DNA of 64,000 nt from Glebionis coronaria. Taxonomy: Eukaryota > Streptophyta > Magnoliopsida > Asterales > Asteraceae. The translations under genes and the position numbers were made by a program. Positions 36,540 to 46,269 of this stretch are shown here, piece after piece. Positions within the stretch are counted from its first letter, which is position 1. Each line of letters starts with the position of its first letter. The notes below the pieces were generated by a model that ran no database searches, had not been told where the DNA came from, and worked only from the letters and a program-made list of their open reading frames with translations. Location: the NCBI GenBank assembly GCA_025667525.1, contig CM046876.1:479590557-479654556 (forward strand), given 5' to 3'.

Positions 36540-37005
36540 GTTTTCGTTTAAAACGGGCATGTCTTTTAGTACGGTAATATTTACGGCCTTAGAAATGTCG
36601 ATCAATATTGACACGGTGCCATAAATAGAGTCCGTATAAAAGTTGTACATTTTTAAAACATGCCCATTATGGCTTGTAGTTATTTCAGACTGCAACCCGG
36701 TTTTCATATTAAAGTCACGTATTTCCTTGGAAAACGTTGGCTCAGAACGGGAATTAATTTTCTCGGGCGTGATTTACAAGCCAAATCATGCAAAGGGATC
36801 AAGTTTACTTTATAACTTGGTCTGACACGAATTTGTGTACGTCTCAGTGCATTAATTTGTTTAGATAAGAGAAATCTTATCAAAACCACGAATCAAAATT
36901 TTTCAAGAGATAAATTGGAAATGCTTTCATCACTATTTGACTCTTTAAACAATGACTACAGCTCTTTAAATAGAAAACGGGTCATCGTTTAAGGGGGAGA
37001 AAATA
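36540..37005 (+). other. Putative structured RNA block S1 (autonomous copy)
   Basis: Non-coding, between pol and the third ORF. Stems: GGGCATGT (36555-36562) with ACATGCCC (36658-36665); TGTCGAT-CAAT-ATTGACA (36596-36613, one G-U); GTGATTT (36769-36775) with AAATCAT (36783-36789, one G-U); GATAAGA-GAAA-TCTTATC (36864-36881), a GNRA-capped hairpin. CGGGAA/TTCTCG (36748-36765) is unchanged in both copies. Compared with 17780-18256 the stems carry compensatory changes, the mark of selection on RNA pairing. It ends in gactacagctcttt and a GGGGGAG box near 36991. Role unknown; packaging, export or translation of the downstream ORF are possible. Confidence 0.72.
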
Positions 37006-37428
37006 GTAAAATCATCTTTGTCATTAAAATTGCTTTTCAAAAGTGATTGTGAAAATTAAGGGCTACATGGTAATGGAGTGGTTTTGCTTTAGAAAACGAC
37101 TTGTGTTCGTTCTAAGTGATAGGCATGGCTTTTAGATTTTGAGGATATGCTAATAGATGTGTTTGCTAAGTTGTGTGTACGTTTAACAAGAGTTAGGTAA
37201 AATGAAAAAGTTGGAAACAAAAAGGAAATGAATAGATAACTAAGGGACTAAAAGTGTCACTTGTTGAAACTTGGCAAAATTGACCTAAGTCAAAAATCAA
37301 ACACCCCGCCCCTCACTATTATTTCTGATTCACTGTTTATCTAACACTTTGCCGCCATTGTTAACACATACACAAGCTTTTTCAAACCGCATTCTAATCA
37401 ATTCCATCCTGTTCATTCGATTAACAAG

Positions 37429-38337
37429 GTAATAACATTGAATCTTTGAGTTATATATCGTCTAAATTCATCATTAAATCTATTAATTGATTCGGGTAAA
37501 GAACTTTATCAATCTAGGGTTCGTTCTGCTTAATTAGAGTTAATTGATTAGGGTTTTTGATGGGTTTTGCGCGTAATAGCATTAGATTATGTTTGGTTAC
37601 CATAGATTGCCTTAGAAACTCACAAACGCACTTAGATTATTCATCATAAGCTTCGTTTGAAAAGTTCCGAATGAACACTGGATACAAACTTCCGAATGAA
37701 GGATTTCTTCTGAAAAACTTCCGAATGAGGAAGTTCCGAATGAAGGACTTCCGAATGAGGAAGTTCCGAATGAAGAACTTCTGAATGAAGGAAGTTCCGA
37801 ATGAAGAACTTCCGAATGAAGGAAGTTCCGAATGAAGAACTTCCGAATGAAGGAAGTTCCGAATGAAGAACTTCCGAATGAAGGAAGTTCCGAATGAAGA
37901 ACTTCCGGATGAAGGAAGTTCCGAATGAAGAACTTCCGAATGAAGGAAGTTCCGAATGAAGGAATGTTCCGGATGAAGGAAGTTCCGAATAAATAACTTC
38001 CGGATGAAGGAAGTTCCGAATGAAGAACTTCCGGATGAAGGAAGTTCCGAATGAAGAACTTCCGGATGAAGGAAGTTCCGAATGAAGAACTTCCGGATGA
38101 AGGAAGTTCCGAACGAAGAACTTCCGGATGAAGAAGTTCCGAATGAGTAGAAGTTCCGAATGAAGAATGTTCCGGATGAAAATGTTCCGAATGAGGAAAA
38201 GTTCCGGATGAGTTGTTTGATTATTTGCATGCTATATATGTACTTGTTGTTTTATGAAATGTGTTATGCTTAGAAGTAAGAATGATATAAATCTATATGT
38301 TTTTGTGCATCAACCTTTCATGTCTTATCTTAAGCAG
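37429..38337 (+). other. Candidate intron ahead of the third ORF
   Basis: Donor AACAAG|GTAATAAC (37429) and acceptor CTTAAGCAG|ATAAAATG (exon resumes at 38338), leaving 5 nt before the third-ORF start codon. Upstream (37240-37428) the composition changes and reads like a plant promoter and 5'UTR. If spliced, a short leader would join directly to the ORF and remove the TTCCGAATGAAG array. Inferred from splice consensus and position only. Confidence 0.45.
37660..38215. repeat. TTCCGAATGAAG tandem array before the third ORF
   Basis: Roughly 18 copies of a ~30-nt unit of the type gaagttccgaatgaagaac plus ttccgaatgaag, some with ttccggatgaag. It opens a long minus-strand frame made only of F/I/R/N/S/H repeats, which I do not regard as a gene. 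Confidence 0.92.
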
Positions 38338-38342
38338 ATAAA

Positions 38343-41300
38343 ATGACTAATCCAACAGTACAAGCTATCCAAGAATCTAGAGAAGCCGATATTGCTAAAG
38401 CCCGAACCCTTAAGTTTATACCCAACAACTATAGGCTGAAGCAAGTTTCTAAATCCACTCACCATGGTTTTAAGGTCGCCATAGCCATTCTTGATAACTC
38501 TCACTTTAAGAACGCCCTTAGGAGTACAGCCTCGGTGCCTTATGAGTATATGTTTGAATTTTGGGCAACCAAGGATTTCACCTCGAACAAGATCACCTTC
38601 ACCATCGACAACAAGCAGCAGACACTCACCGTTTCAGACTTCCGTAAGATACTTGGTATACGGGATACACCCAAGGGCATGTCTTTCTCAAGGGATCCTA
38701 ATAAAGATGAACTCGCGGAGTTATTTGACGCACTTGGATGTCCGGAAATACGAGTTGCATCTGAGTTTACTACTGCTAAGGTAGGACAACCCTGGAGAGC
38801 TTTGATGGGTATTCTCAGTAAATGCCTTACACCAAAAACGAGTGGACATGATGCTTTGCGCAGTCCGATAATGAACCTCTTCTATGGCATGTACAAAGCT
38901 GCGAATTCAGATTATGCTTTGTTGATATGGGAAGAATTCACCTTTCAACTCTTCCACAACAAGAAGCTGAAGACAAACTTCTTTCCTTATCCTCGGTTTA
39001 TTAAGCTCATCATAAATTACTTTATGAAGCTTGATGCTACTATTGATAGGCGTGCAGGAGGTCGCTATCACACTGAAGAAGCTGATGATACTGTAGATCT
39101 GAGGCATGAAGGACCGTCTACTGGTGTGATTCCGGGTCCTGTTCCTGATTACCTTCTATCTGAAAAAATCAAAGGTTCTGCAGATTACAAGCTACTACAG
39201 TTAGAAATCCAGAGGCTGAAAGCAAACCTTCAAACTGGAGAAGACTCATCCACAACGGTTAAGAGTAAAGGTAAACGCAAACAACCAGCTGCGTTACCTG
39301 AACCCGAACAAAAGAAGAAGAAGTCAGAGGGTAAGAAGGGAAAGGGTAAGGATTTGATGCGTCTACGTGATGAAGAAAATATTGTTGATCCTACTCTTGA
39401 CAAATCCGAGCAACAAATGATGAAGATTGCTATTAAAAGGAGTAGGAAAGATACAGGCGGTAGTGGTTCAGGTGCGAGGGTAGATATCAAGGATGAGTAC
39501 GAGGAACCGCATGATGTTGATGAGTTTGGGTCACCTGAAAACTATTCCACTTCGAAGGAGCCATCAATCCCTATTTCAACAAGTGTGGAAAAGGAACCTG
39601 CTGCTCCTACAATCATGGTGACAATTCAACCCTTGGCAACTCTACCTCCACCAATCCAACCATTAACAACCCGACCAACCCGACCGGCTTCCACACCATT
39701 TCTTCCACCACCCATAATCCCCATCGTTAGTACAGCAGTAACAACCGAGCCTATTCAGTCAACCCAGAGCAGTTCTGCAACATCTGCAATGGCTGCATTA
39801 GTGATGGCCGAAATGCTTGATAATCACAAACGCGAAATGGATGAACTTCGCCAAGAGTTGCAAAGACGAGCTCAAAGGGAAGAAACATCTCAGAAAGCTC
39901 AAGAAGAGTTGATTGCCAAGTTCGCTGCAGACATGGAAGCTACACGTAAAGCTCATGCAGAGGAACTTGCTCGAATTAAGCAGGCTGAGGCTGATAAACA
40001 TGCTGCACGCATTACCAGACTTCAAGCAATGAGGGATAAATATAAGGAACAAAAAGAAGCACTTGAAGCATCTGTGAAAGAAAGAGTGCAAGAATCCGTT
40101 GAATCCTTAATGCCTAAGCTTCGTGACGAGTTGAAGACACTTGCTGCTGACAACTTGATGGTCAAATCCTCCAACCCTTCAGAAGCCGCCTATAAGATTG
40201 CTTATGACCTGACGGATTTTGAATTGAAGAAGATCCTTAAGGCTCGAATGGTGGAACTTGGGTCGTATAACAAGTCGAGGATTCAACGGGCTCTATATAA
40301 ATCCCTGAATGATGCTATCATGGAGGATGATAGATTATTCAAAATGTTTGGAAGTGTGGTACCATATCACATCTTACCTGAGGAAGAAAGGGAAGAGAGT
40401 GAAGAAGAGGGTACGGGTGAAGAAGAGGAAGAAGAAGAAGAAGAAGGTGAAAAGGAGAAAGACGATGATGAAGGTGGTGATGATGATGAGGATGATGAGG
40501 ATGATGACGAGGATGAGGATGATGATGATGGCGACGATGGTGGTGATGAGAATCAGGAGAGTGTTAGGGATAGTAACGGGGATGACAATCAGGATGATGA
40601 TGGGGGTGAACAACCGAAAGAGGGAGACAAGGTTACCAGCTCCAAGCAGACTGCTACTAAGACTGGAACCAAGTCCACAAAAGATGCAGGACAGAAGGAC
40701 AAGTCGACATCCTCAGAATCAAGACGAACTAAGTGGCGCCACGATGTGAATGCCACTACAGCGTCATCGGTTCCTGGTATCTCTGTCGCTGTATCTTTAC
40801 CTATTACCACTAACCCCATTAGTTCTGCTGTTGTTCCTCCTGTGATTGCAGAATCAGTGACAGAACCCGAAGCTGCACAACACTCTCCAGTTCAAGACAC
40901 TGCTGAAATGCCTGAAACTGAACCAGTAGATGTTCGCACTTCCACTCCTCTACAACAAGCACAACAATCTACGGTTCCTGAACCAAGCATTCGTGCCTGG
41001 GAAGACACGTTGGAGATAGACGAGTCTGCACCACCACAAGCTTGGATCACAGCAGCAGCACAATATGATCCGATCACAGATGCTGACAAAGATGTGCTAT
41101 ATCTGCGTATCCGAAGTCCGATTGACTTATGTGCATTTCTTGCTCATGAGTATAAGACTTCGGTTACTCCATCCTTGGTGAAGAAAGCACTGAAAGATAA
41201 GAGACTGCGTGCCAAAACCCGATTACCCCGAATGGAGCTCGAGTACTATGCCGATGAGATCCTGAAGGCTTTGAAAACCGTTCAACGGCCTGGACTTCAT

Positions 41301-42299
41301 GAATCAGAAAGAGCTCCACCTCCAATGGATCCTGCTCAAGATAATCAGATTACTCTTGACTTCTTCGTCACCAATGATCTTGAGTATCTTATGAAGGGGT
41401 CATCAAAGTATGCAACATCCCTGACTTTGCTGAAAGCTGCCAACTGGGGGACAATACCCTTCATCGAGGAAAAGGTAAATCGACTCTGGGTCCCAAAAAT
41501 GAATCGTAATTATGATATGTATGCTGTCATAGGTGCATCTCATTGGGACGAACGAGTCCGAAGGGCGTACAGGGGTTGCTGCTTGGTCAAGTCTGGAAGC
41601 AATGTTAGATCTGACATCCGTATCTCCAGCATCTTAGGAATGAAAACTGAAGCTAAGAACGGCTACTATCATGTGACGGAGATTCGCTTGAAAAGGGAGG
41701 ATGACAGGGAATACAAAATCCAGCAAGGAGATTTTTCCATCATTCGTCTTGAGGATATTGAAGATATGCTGCTTCTGATGACCCGAGATCAACTTACTCA
41801 CATTCCTCGTGAAGACCTGATTGCTTTGAATACAGCACTTCGTATGTTCACACGAAGCGTTGTCATCAAGTCACGAGTTGAGGATCTTCAGTTGGGAGTC
41901 GAAAGCTATCAGAGGAGGCTCAATTTAACCCGTCCTGTGAATCAAGGGCTACCTCAACACGTAGAAAGATGTCCTTATACCGGCATTTCTGTCCCGAATT
42001 CCGGCATTTTCTACTTGAACAGTCGAGGTTTGATGAAGTTTATGAGGGTGGGTGAGCTTCACAAGTATAGTGATGGAACTCTTATACAAGTCAGAGATAA
42101 GTTGGAGCATCTAAACTCGGGTGGGACTTTGCCAGAGATGACGGAGGATTGGCATCCGGGTTACCGGCAGATGGCAAAGTATGTGATCAAAAAGATCGAT
42201 CAAAAGCTCCGTGAACGTAGATTGATGAGGAGCTTGGAAAGATTCGTGGGTGGAAGACCGTATTTAGTGCACCACAAGCTACTGCAACGATCCATCTGA
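38343..42299 (+). CDS. Third ORF of the copia element (1318 codons, function unknown)
   Basis: One uninterrupted frame from MTNPTVQAIQ to a stop at 42297-42299. Order: an N-terminal alpha-rich region (residues about 25-240; EYMFEFWATKDF, TVSDFRKILGI, CLTPKTSGHDALR, NFFPYPRFIKLII), a Lys-rich nuclear-localisation-like stretch (about 305-345), Pro-rich linkers, a strong coiled coil (about 480-600, MDELRQELQRR...), a helical block (about 620-665), an almost pure Glu/Asp tract (about 678-745), Ser/Thr/Pro linkers, and a conserved-looking C-terminal domain (about 900-1318; RMFTRSVVIKSRVEDLQLG, LMRSLERFVGGRPY). It has no signal peptide or membrane segment, so it does not look like an envelope protein despite sitting where Sireviruses may carry env-like ORFs. 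Similar proteins are common in Asteraceae annotations (recollection). It lies inside the LTRs, so it is part of the element. Confidence 0.85.
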   Translation: MTNPTVQAIQESREADIAKARTLKFIPNNYRLKQVSKSTHHGFKVAIAILDNSHFKNALRSTASVPYEYMFEFWATKDFTSNKITFTIDNKQQTLTVSDFRKILGIRDTPKGMSFSRDPNKDELAELFDALGCPEIRVASEFTTAKVGQPWRALMGILSKCLTPKTSGHDALRSPIMNLFYGMYKAANSDYALLIWEEFTFQLFHNKKLKTNFFPYPRFIKLIINYFMKLDATIDRRAGGRYHTEEADDTVDLRHEGPSTGVIPGPVPDYLLSEKIKGSADYKLLQLEIQRLKANLQTGEDSSTTVKSKGKRKQPAALPEPEQKKKKSEGKKGKGKDLMRLRDEENIVDPTLDKSEQQMMKIAIKRSRKDTGGSGSGARVDIKDEYEEPHDVDEFGSPENYSTSKEPSIPISTSVEKEPAAPTIMVTIQPLATLPPPIQPLTTRPTRPASTPFLPPPIIPIVSTAVTTEPIQSTQSSSATSAMAALVMAEMLDNHKREMDELRQELQRRAQREETSQKAQEELIAKFAADMEATRKAHAEELARIKQAEADKHAARITRLQAMRDKYKEQKEALEASVKERVQESVESLMPKLRDELKTLAADNLMVKSSNPSEAAYKIAYDLTDFELKKILKARMVELGSYNKSRIQRALYKSLNDAIMEDDRLFKMFGSVVPYHILPEEEREESEEEGTGEEEEEEEEEGEKEKDDDEGGDDDEDDEDDDEDEDDDDGDDGGDENQESVRDSNGDDNQDDDGGEQPKEGDKVTSSKQTATKTGTKSTKDAGQKDKSTSSESRRTKWRHDVNATTASSVPGISVAVSLPITTNPISSAVVPPVIAESVTEPEAAQHSPVQDTAEMPETEPVDVRTSTPLQQAQQSTVPEPSIRAWEDTLEIDESAPPQAWITAAAQYDPITDADKDVLYLRIRSPIDLCAFLAHEYKTSVTPSLVKKALKDKRLRAKTRLPRMELEYYADEILKALKTVQRPGLHESERAPPPMDPAQDNQITLDFFVTNDLEYLMKGSSKYATSLTLLKAANWGTIPFIEEKVNRLWVPKMNRNYDMYAVIGASHWDERVRRAYRGCCLVKSGSNVRSDIRISSILGMKTEAKNGYYHVTEIRLKREDDREYKIQQGDFSIIRLEDIEDMLLLMTRDQLTHIPREDLIALNTALRMFTRSVVIKSRVEDLQLGVESYQRRLNLTRPVNQGLPQHVERCPYTGISVPNSGIFYLNSRGLMKFMRVGELHKYSDGTLIQVRDKLEHLNSGGTLPEMTEDWHPGYRQMAKYVIKKIDQKLRERRLMRSLERFVGGRPYLVHHKLLQRSI

Positions 42300-43454
42300 T
42301 GGGTCGTACACCTCAGGTCACTTTATATTGGTTTTCAATTGTGAATATGTAAATTTGTGAATAATGTGCTTGAATGGCTTGGTGTAGTGTTAAGGTATGA
42401 TAATTTTTCAAGAATTTCTCACGAGATTCTAAATCTTTCAAAATATGTCATACCAAAGCACTACAACTATCCCTTATTAACTTAAGGGGGAGCAATAACT
42501 TGTTCTATGGCCAAAACATCGATTTCATTTTTACCCAAAGACCGGTTAATCCATTCAATATCCCAAATATTAATGGTTAACATTTTGGATAAGGGGAGAA
42601 AATGGGATTAAGGAGACGTAAGTGATACTTGGCTAAAAGATGAAAAAGACTTAAAGATTATCCAACTTAATATGTGTAAAGCACGTGTTAAGGGGGAGCG
42701 TTTTTTGATGAACAAAACACCTAAGGTACAAAACTTTTGATTTCAATATCACAAGTACTTTAGGTGATTTTCAATGATTTTTCATGGTGGCAATTCCTTC
42801 CCAGAACACGCTTAATTCACGACGAATGTGGTGACAAAAGGGTGGTAGGAATAGGTTTAGTCCAATGATTCATCAGAGCCGATGGAATCTTCCCAAGGAC
42901 AATTCCCTAGTTAGAATTAGAAGTCCTAGGAAAGATGGAGAAAGAATGTGAACGTAGCTGAATGCCGACCAAGTACTTAAGCTAGCACTGGAACAATCAC
43001 AACAAGGTGCTAGTGATGACGTATTGGTAAGCATTGAAGGGGTTGAAGAATGAAAAAGAAATGTAAAGATAAAGGGTGTAAAGAAAGAAGCCCTCCTTAC
43101 AACTTTAGGCAGAAACCGGGTCAATACATATGCTATTGAGGTCATTTTTGCTAATGATTCTCGGTATTGAAGAAAGACATCATGGACCCAGTGATGCAAT
43201 GCACAACCCTTCCCCAGCTAACTCAAATATCTCTCAAAAGGTATTTGTTTTAATCACACGGAGATCAACACGTTATCTATTGGTTTATTCATTCCGAATA
43301 GACTGGTATTGAAAAGGTGGCACTCCTCTCCAGCCATCGCTCACTAAATCAAAACGCACAATCGAGTCTAGAGCCAAGAGATCATCAAAAGTCTCATTAG
43401 GACACTTTCCATTTATTCCTTGCTTTCTCACACACTGTGAAAAGTAAGAGATTT
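42300..43454 (+). other. 3' non-coding region with purine boxes
   Basis: Follows the third ORF. Purine boxes GGGGGAG or GGGGAG at about 42486, 42594 and 42693 resemble extra polypurine tracts, a feature known from Sireviruses. From about 42800 it matches the non-autonomous element at 18870 onward. One further helix: CTAGCAC (about 42982) with GTGCTAG (about 43007), present in the other copy with a single G-U change. Confidence 0.65.
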
Positions 43455-43858
43455 TCATGAGTCCTACGCAGTATTCCTGTAATATTGCCAGAACATCCGA
43501 GTAATACGCAAGTATTACAATGAAGATGGAAATCCTGCTTGAGCCAACATCAAACAAGCTCATGGTAGGTTACACGTGCGGTTCTTTCAGAACCAATCTT
43601 GTGAAAAACTGGAAGGTAACAGTGGTTTAATTCTTAATTGAACTTATACTCGTTCCAGGCCTCTTCGCATTATCATATGATCTTGCCAGAACACTCAGAG
43701 TGACTCTTTATTGACCACAGTGACGAGTGGAAATCCTTCTAGTGTCAACATCAAACAGCACTTGGTAGGTAACGTGCAAGATTCTTTATGAATTGAGCTC
43801 GTGACAACTGGAAAGCAACGATGGTGAAAATCTTAATTGAAATTCACTTGTTCCAGGT
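43455..43858 (+). other. Putative structured RNA: two tandem ~200-nt modules (autonomous copy)
   Basis: Two direct, diverged modules (about 43455-43660 and 43661-43858), each ending GTTCCAGG. Module 1: GTAATAC-GCAA-GTATTAC (43502-43519, GNRA loop), TGAGC (43541-43545) with GCTCA (43559-43563), GGTTC-TTTCA-GAACC (43581-43595). Module 2: AGTGT (43742-43746) with GCACT (43759-43763), GATTC-TTTAT-GAATT (43781-43795). Spacing between helices is the same in both modules, and changed bases are paired with compensating changes. Not protein-coding. Function unknown. Confidence 0.75.
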
Positions 43859-44099
43859 TTCATGAATTGACGGCTTTTAATCACAAGGATAATTTATCCA
43901 AGTGATTCACTCTTTATGTTCGCAGTCAGCTTTGGACGGTCGAATAAAGAGAACGGGTTTACCCGCGAAATCCTGTCAGGAAGTTACTTAATTGAAACTA
44001 TCCGTCACGGGTACGATATCTAATATCGTCCAACGGTCTTCACCGACCGGAGGTAAAATGCTACCGAATTAGAATAAAATGTTCAAAGCCATTTTATTC

Positions 44100-44219
44100 G
44101 TGTCGTTGCTGTGTACCTGTTAAAGACGGTGGCGTTGCTGTGTACCTGTTGAAGACGGTGGCGTTGCTGTGTACCAGTGAAGACGGTGGTGTTGCGGTGT
44201 ACCTGTAAAAGTCGTTCCC
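44100..44219. repeat. ~29-nt minisatellite near the 3' end
   Basis: Four units of the type cgttgctgtgtacctgttga followed by agacggtgg. The extra copy at 26388 retains only about two units and is broken here; the non-autonomous element has about one (near 20190). Confidence 0.85.
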
Positions 44220-44560
44220 ACATGCTTATGTCTTTTGCAACAAAGTTCAGCAAAAATTCAAGAAAGTACAAGATGAAGTCTTCCGCTGTACCAAACTCTG
44301 AAGCTTTTGAGAATTCAACAAAAAGACGTAAGTGTGTGGAACATGAAGTCACGAGGAGGCAAAGTTCACAAGAAAGGCAAAGATCGCACGTGAAAGGCCA
44401 AAGAACAATGCTCTCAAGTCAAAGCCAAAAAGATCAAATCAACATATTCACAACAAAAGAAAGAAAAGAAGAAAAGACTACGAGCTAAAGAACGAAGACT
44501 TAGTATAGTATGCTAGGTTTAGAACTTTGTAACGTGGAGTGACCTCCCTTAGGGGGAGAT

Positions 44561-44891
44561 TGTTAGAAATACGTTTTAACGTATATTAGAAGTATCGGTC
44601 GCTCCACAATATGATTTATGTTGTAATAGCTCGTAGTTAGTAATTAGTTGTTATTTGCTTATTAACTTAAGTAAGAACCGGTCCATGGGCTTGTCATGGA
44701 CCGGCCCAAGCCCAATGTTTGGCTTGGACTATAAATACCCCTTTCCACTAAGGAAAGGGGTTGGTTGTTGTTTCATTCACATTTCATAGTAATAAAATCT
44801 TCCATATATTTCTCTCACTTTCTCTCTCTAGTTTCTCTCACTAGAAAAACATCAACCCACTTCATAGATTCATAGGTTATCAATTTCTACA
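44561..44891 (+). repeat. 3' LTR of the 18.1-kb element
   Basis: 331 bp, no difference found from 26794-27124. Preceded by the polypurine tract ttagggggagat (44549-44560) and followed by gttttgtc, with no matching duplication on the left because the left flank is element sequence. Confidence 0.95.
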
Positions 44892-46269
44892 GTTTTGTCT
44901 TGTTTATGTGATTTCCAAGTGAATTAATGATATTTGCGCCTACAAATACACAAATAGAGAAAACAAGGGTATTTTGCATGCATTTGATGATATTTTCTAT
45001 ATTTTAAGTTGCTTAAATTCTTGTCTCATAAAATGATGTATAATTAGTCTCATAAAAAATGTTGTAATATCTATTTGTTAGAGCTTGTCTCTTTATTTAC
45101 TGCAAATCTATTTCTTAAACTGCTATTGCTCAAATTTGTTGGAATAAGCTTGCTAAAAGCTAGAATACTCCATTTTAACTAAATATGGTGAACATATAAG
45201 CTTATATATAACTATTGTGTTCATTATTCTGCACATTTATAAGTTAAAATGTATGAACTGAGGTTAAGCAAAGATATGGAAGCTTCACATCAAGGGCAAG
45301 ATGTAATGATGGCTTAACCTTACTAGCATATCTAGAGCTTGTCGACTAAGCTATGCGTGAAGCAAAGTTTGAGTTTAGTAAAAATCTTCATTTGTTTTGA
45401 TTTTTATAAATCTGCCATGTCTTGCTTAATTTGATCGTGTATTGGGTTCTTTGGCGATTTGAATGCTTGAATATGTTTCTTAGTTGTTATTTTGATTATG
45501 TTTCATCATTAGAAGCTTTAGGATTAACTGTATTAAAAGTTGGAATGATTCTATGTTCATTAGAGTAGTTAATGCATAATATGAGTTTAAATTGATCTAT
45601 GGTTTAAAGTTGTTTAAACTAGTGTTATGAGGTTGGATTAATGATACTCAATTGTTGTTTCAAGGTTTGGATCATTAAATCTTAATTTGTCTTTGAAATA
45701 TTTTTATATTATAATAGTAAATGGGTGTTTGAATTTGTTCATTTGGTTAAAATATGTCAACCTTAGGTGATTCTAGTTATTAGGTTGGTTAAATAAGTTA
45801 AAATGATGCTAGGAGTTGGTTAAGTATAGTTTGAATATGGTTTTAAGAAGTGTTGAAGTTTGGGGATAACTGTTCATATCATATGAACTCTTGGAATTGA
45901 TATGTGATTTAGGATGCTCTGGTGGCTGAATTTGATTTAGAGTAGAGGCTATAGGTTTGTTATATATATGATAATGGTTTGAGTAAAGTTTGAAATTGTC
46001 TTGGAGTCCTAAATTGATCAAACAATAACTATTGCAGCTAGTCCTTGGCTTTTCACTTTTTATAATTTTTGTAGACCTTATTTGTTGGTGTTGTTGTTTA
46101 AGTTGTATGGATTTTTGTTATTGGTTAGATTTCTTATAGTCCCTATGTTGTTTGATGTTTGCAAATTGAGTTGAGTTCGTTTATAACTTTTTATAATTAA
46201 GTGAATTTGGCAAAACAAATTAATTTGGTGTTCTTGTGTTCATAAGAACACTTGAGCTTGATTTCAAGC
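44892..46269. other. Intergenic, AT-rich
   Basis: No gene, RNA or repeat recognised between the two large LTR elements. Confidence 0.5.

Larger units (their letters stand above)
26794..44891 (+). mobile_element. Sirevirus-like Ty1/copia element, 18.1 kb, with third ORF
   Basis: Identical 331-bp LTRs, PBS, leader with repeats, gag (28079-32923), pol (overlapping, to 36339), structured spacer, third ORF (38343-42299), a long 3' non-coding region and PPT. Pol order PR-IN-RT-RH makes it Ty1/copia; RT/RH wording ([40 protein letters not shown]) and an ORF after pol fit the Sirevirus (SIRE/Maximus) lineage. Identical LTRs and open ORFs mean recent insertion, and it may be active. At 18 kb it is far longer than ordinary copia elements of about 5-10 kb. 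Confidence 0.9.

Noticed and set aside
36540..37005. Hammerhead ribozyme (as in retrozymes) within the structured block
   Set aside because: No CUGAUGA core facing a GAAA strand in the right arrangement was found.
37660..38215. GAA/TTC alternation as a heat-shock element array (ONSEN-like)
   Set aside because: GAA and TTC blocks recur every 4 nt here, whereas HSF sites need 5-nt spacing (GAAnnTTC). Not a canonical HSE.
37637..38230. 197-codon minus-strand ORF with FIRNFLHSEV repeats
   Set aside because: A by-product of the TTCCGAATGAAG array in the copia spacer.
40309..40749. Met/Lys-rich ORF overlapping the third ORF
   Set aside because: Shadow of the Glu/Asp tract codons (GAA, GAT) in another frame.
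44177..44488. 103-codon ORF identical at 26410-26721
   Set aside because: Identical only because the DNA is duplicated; no domain, and the non-autonomous relative does not keep the frame.
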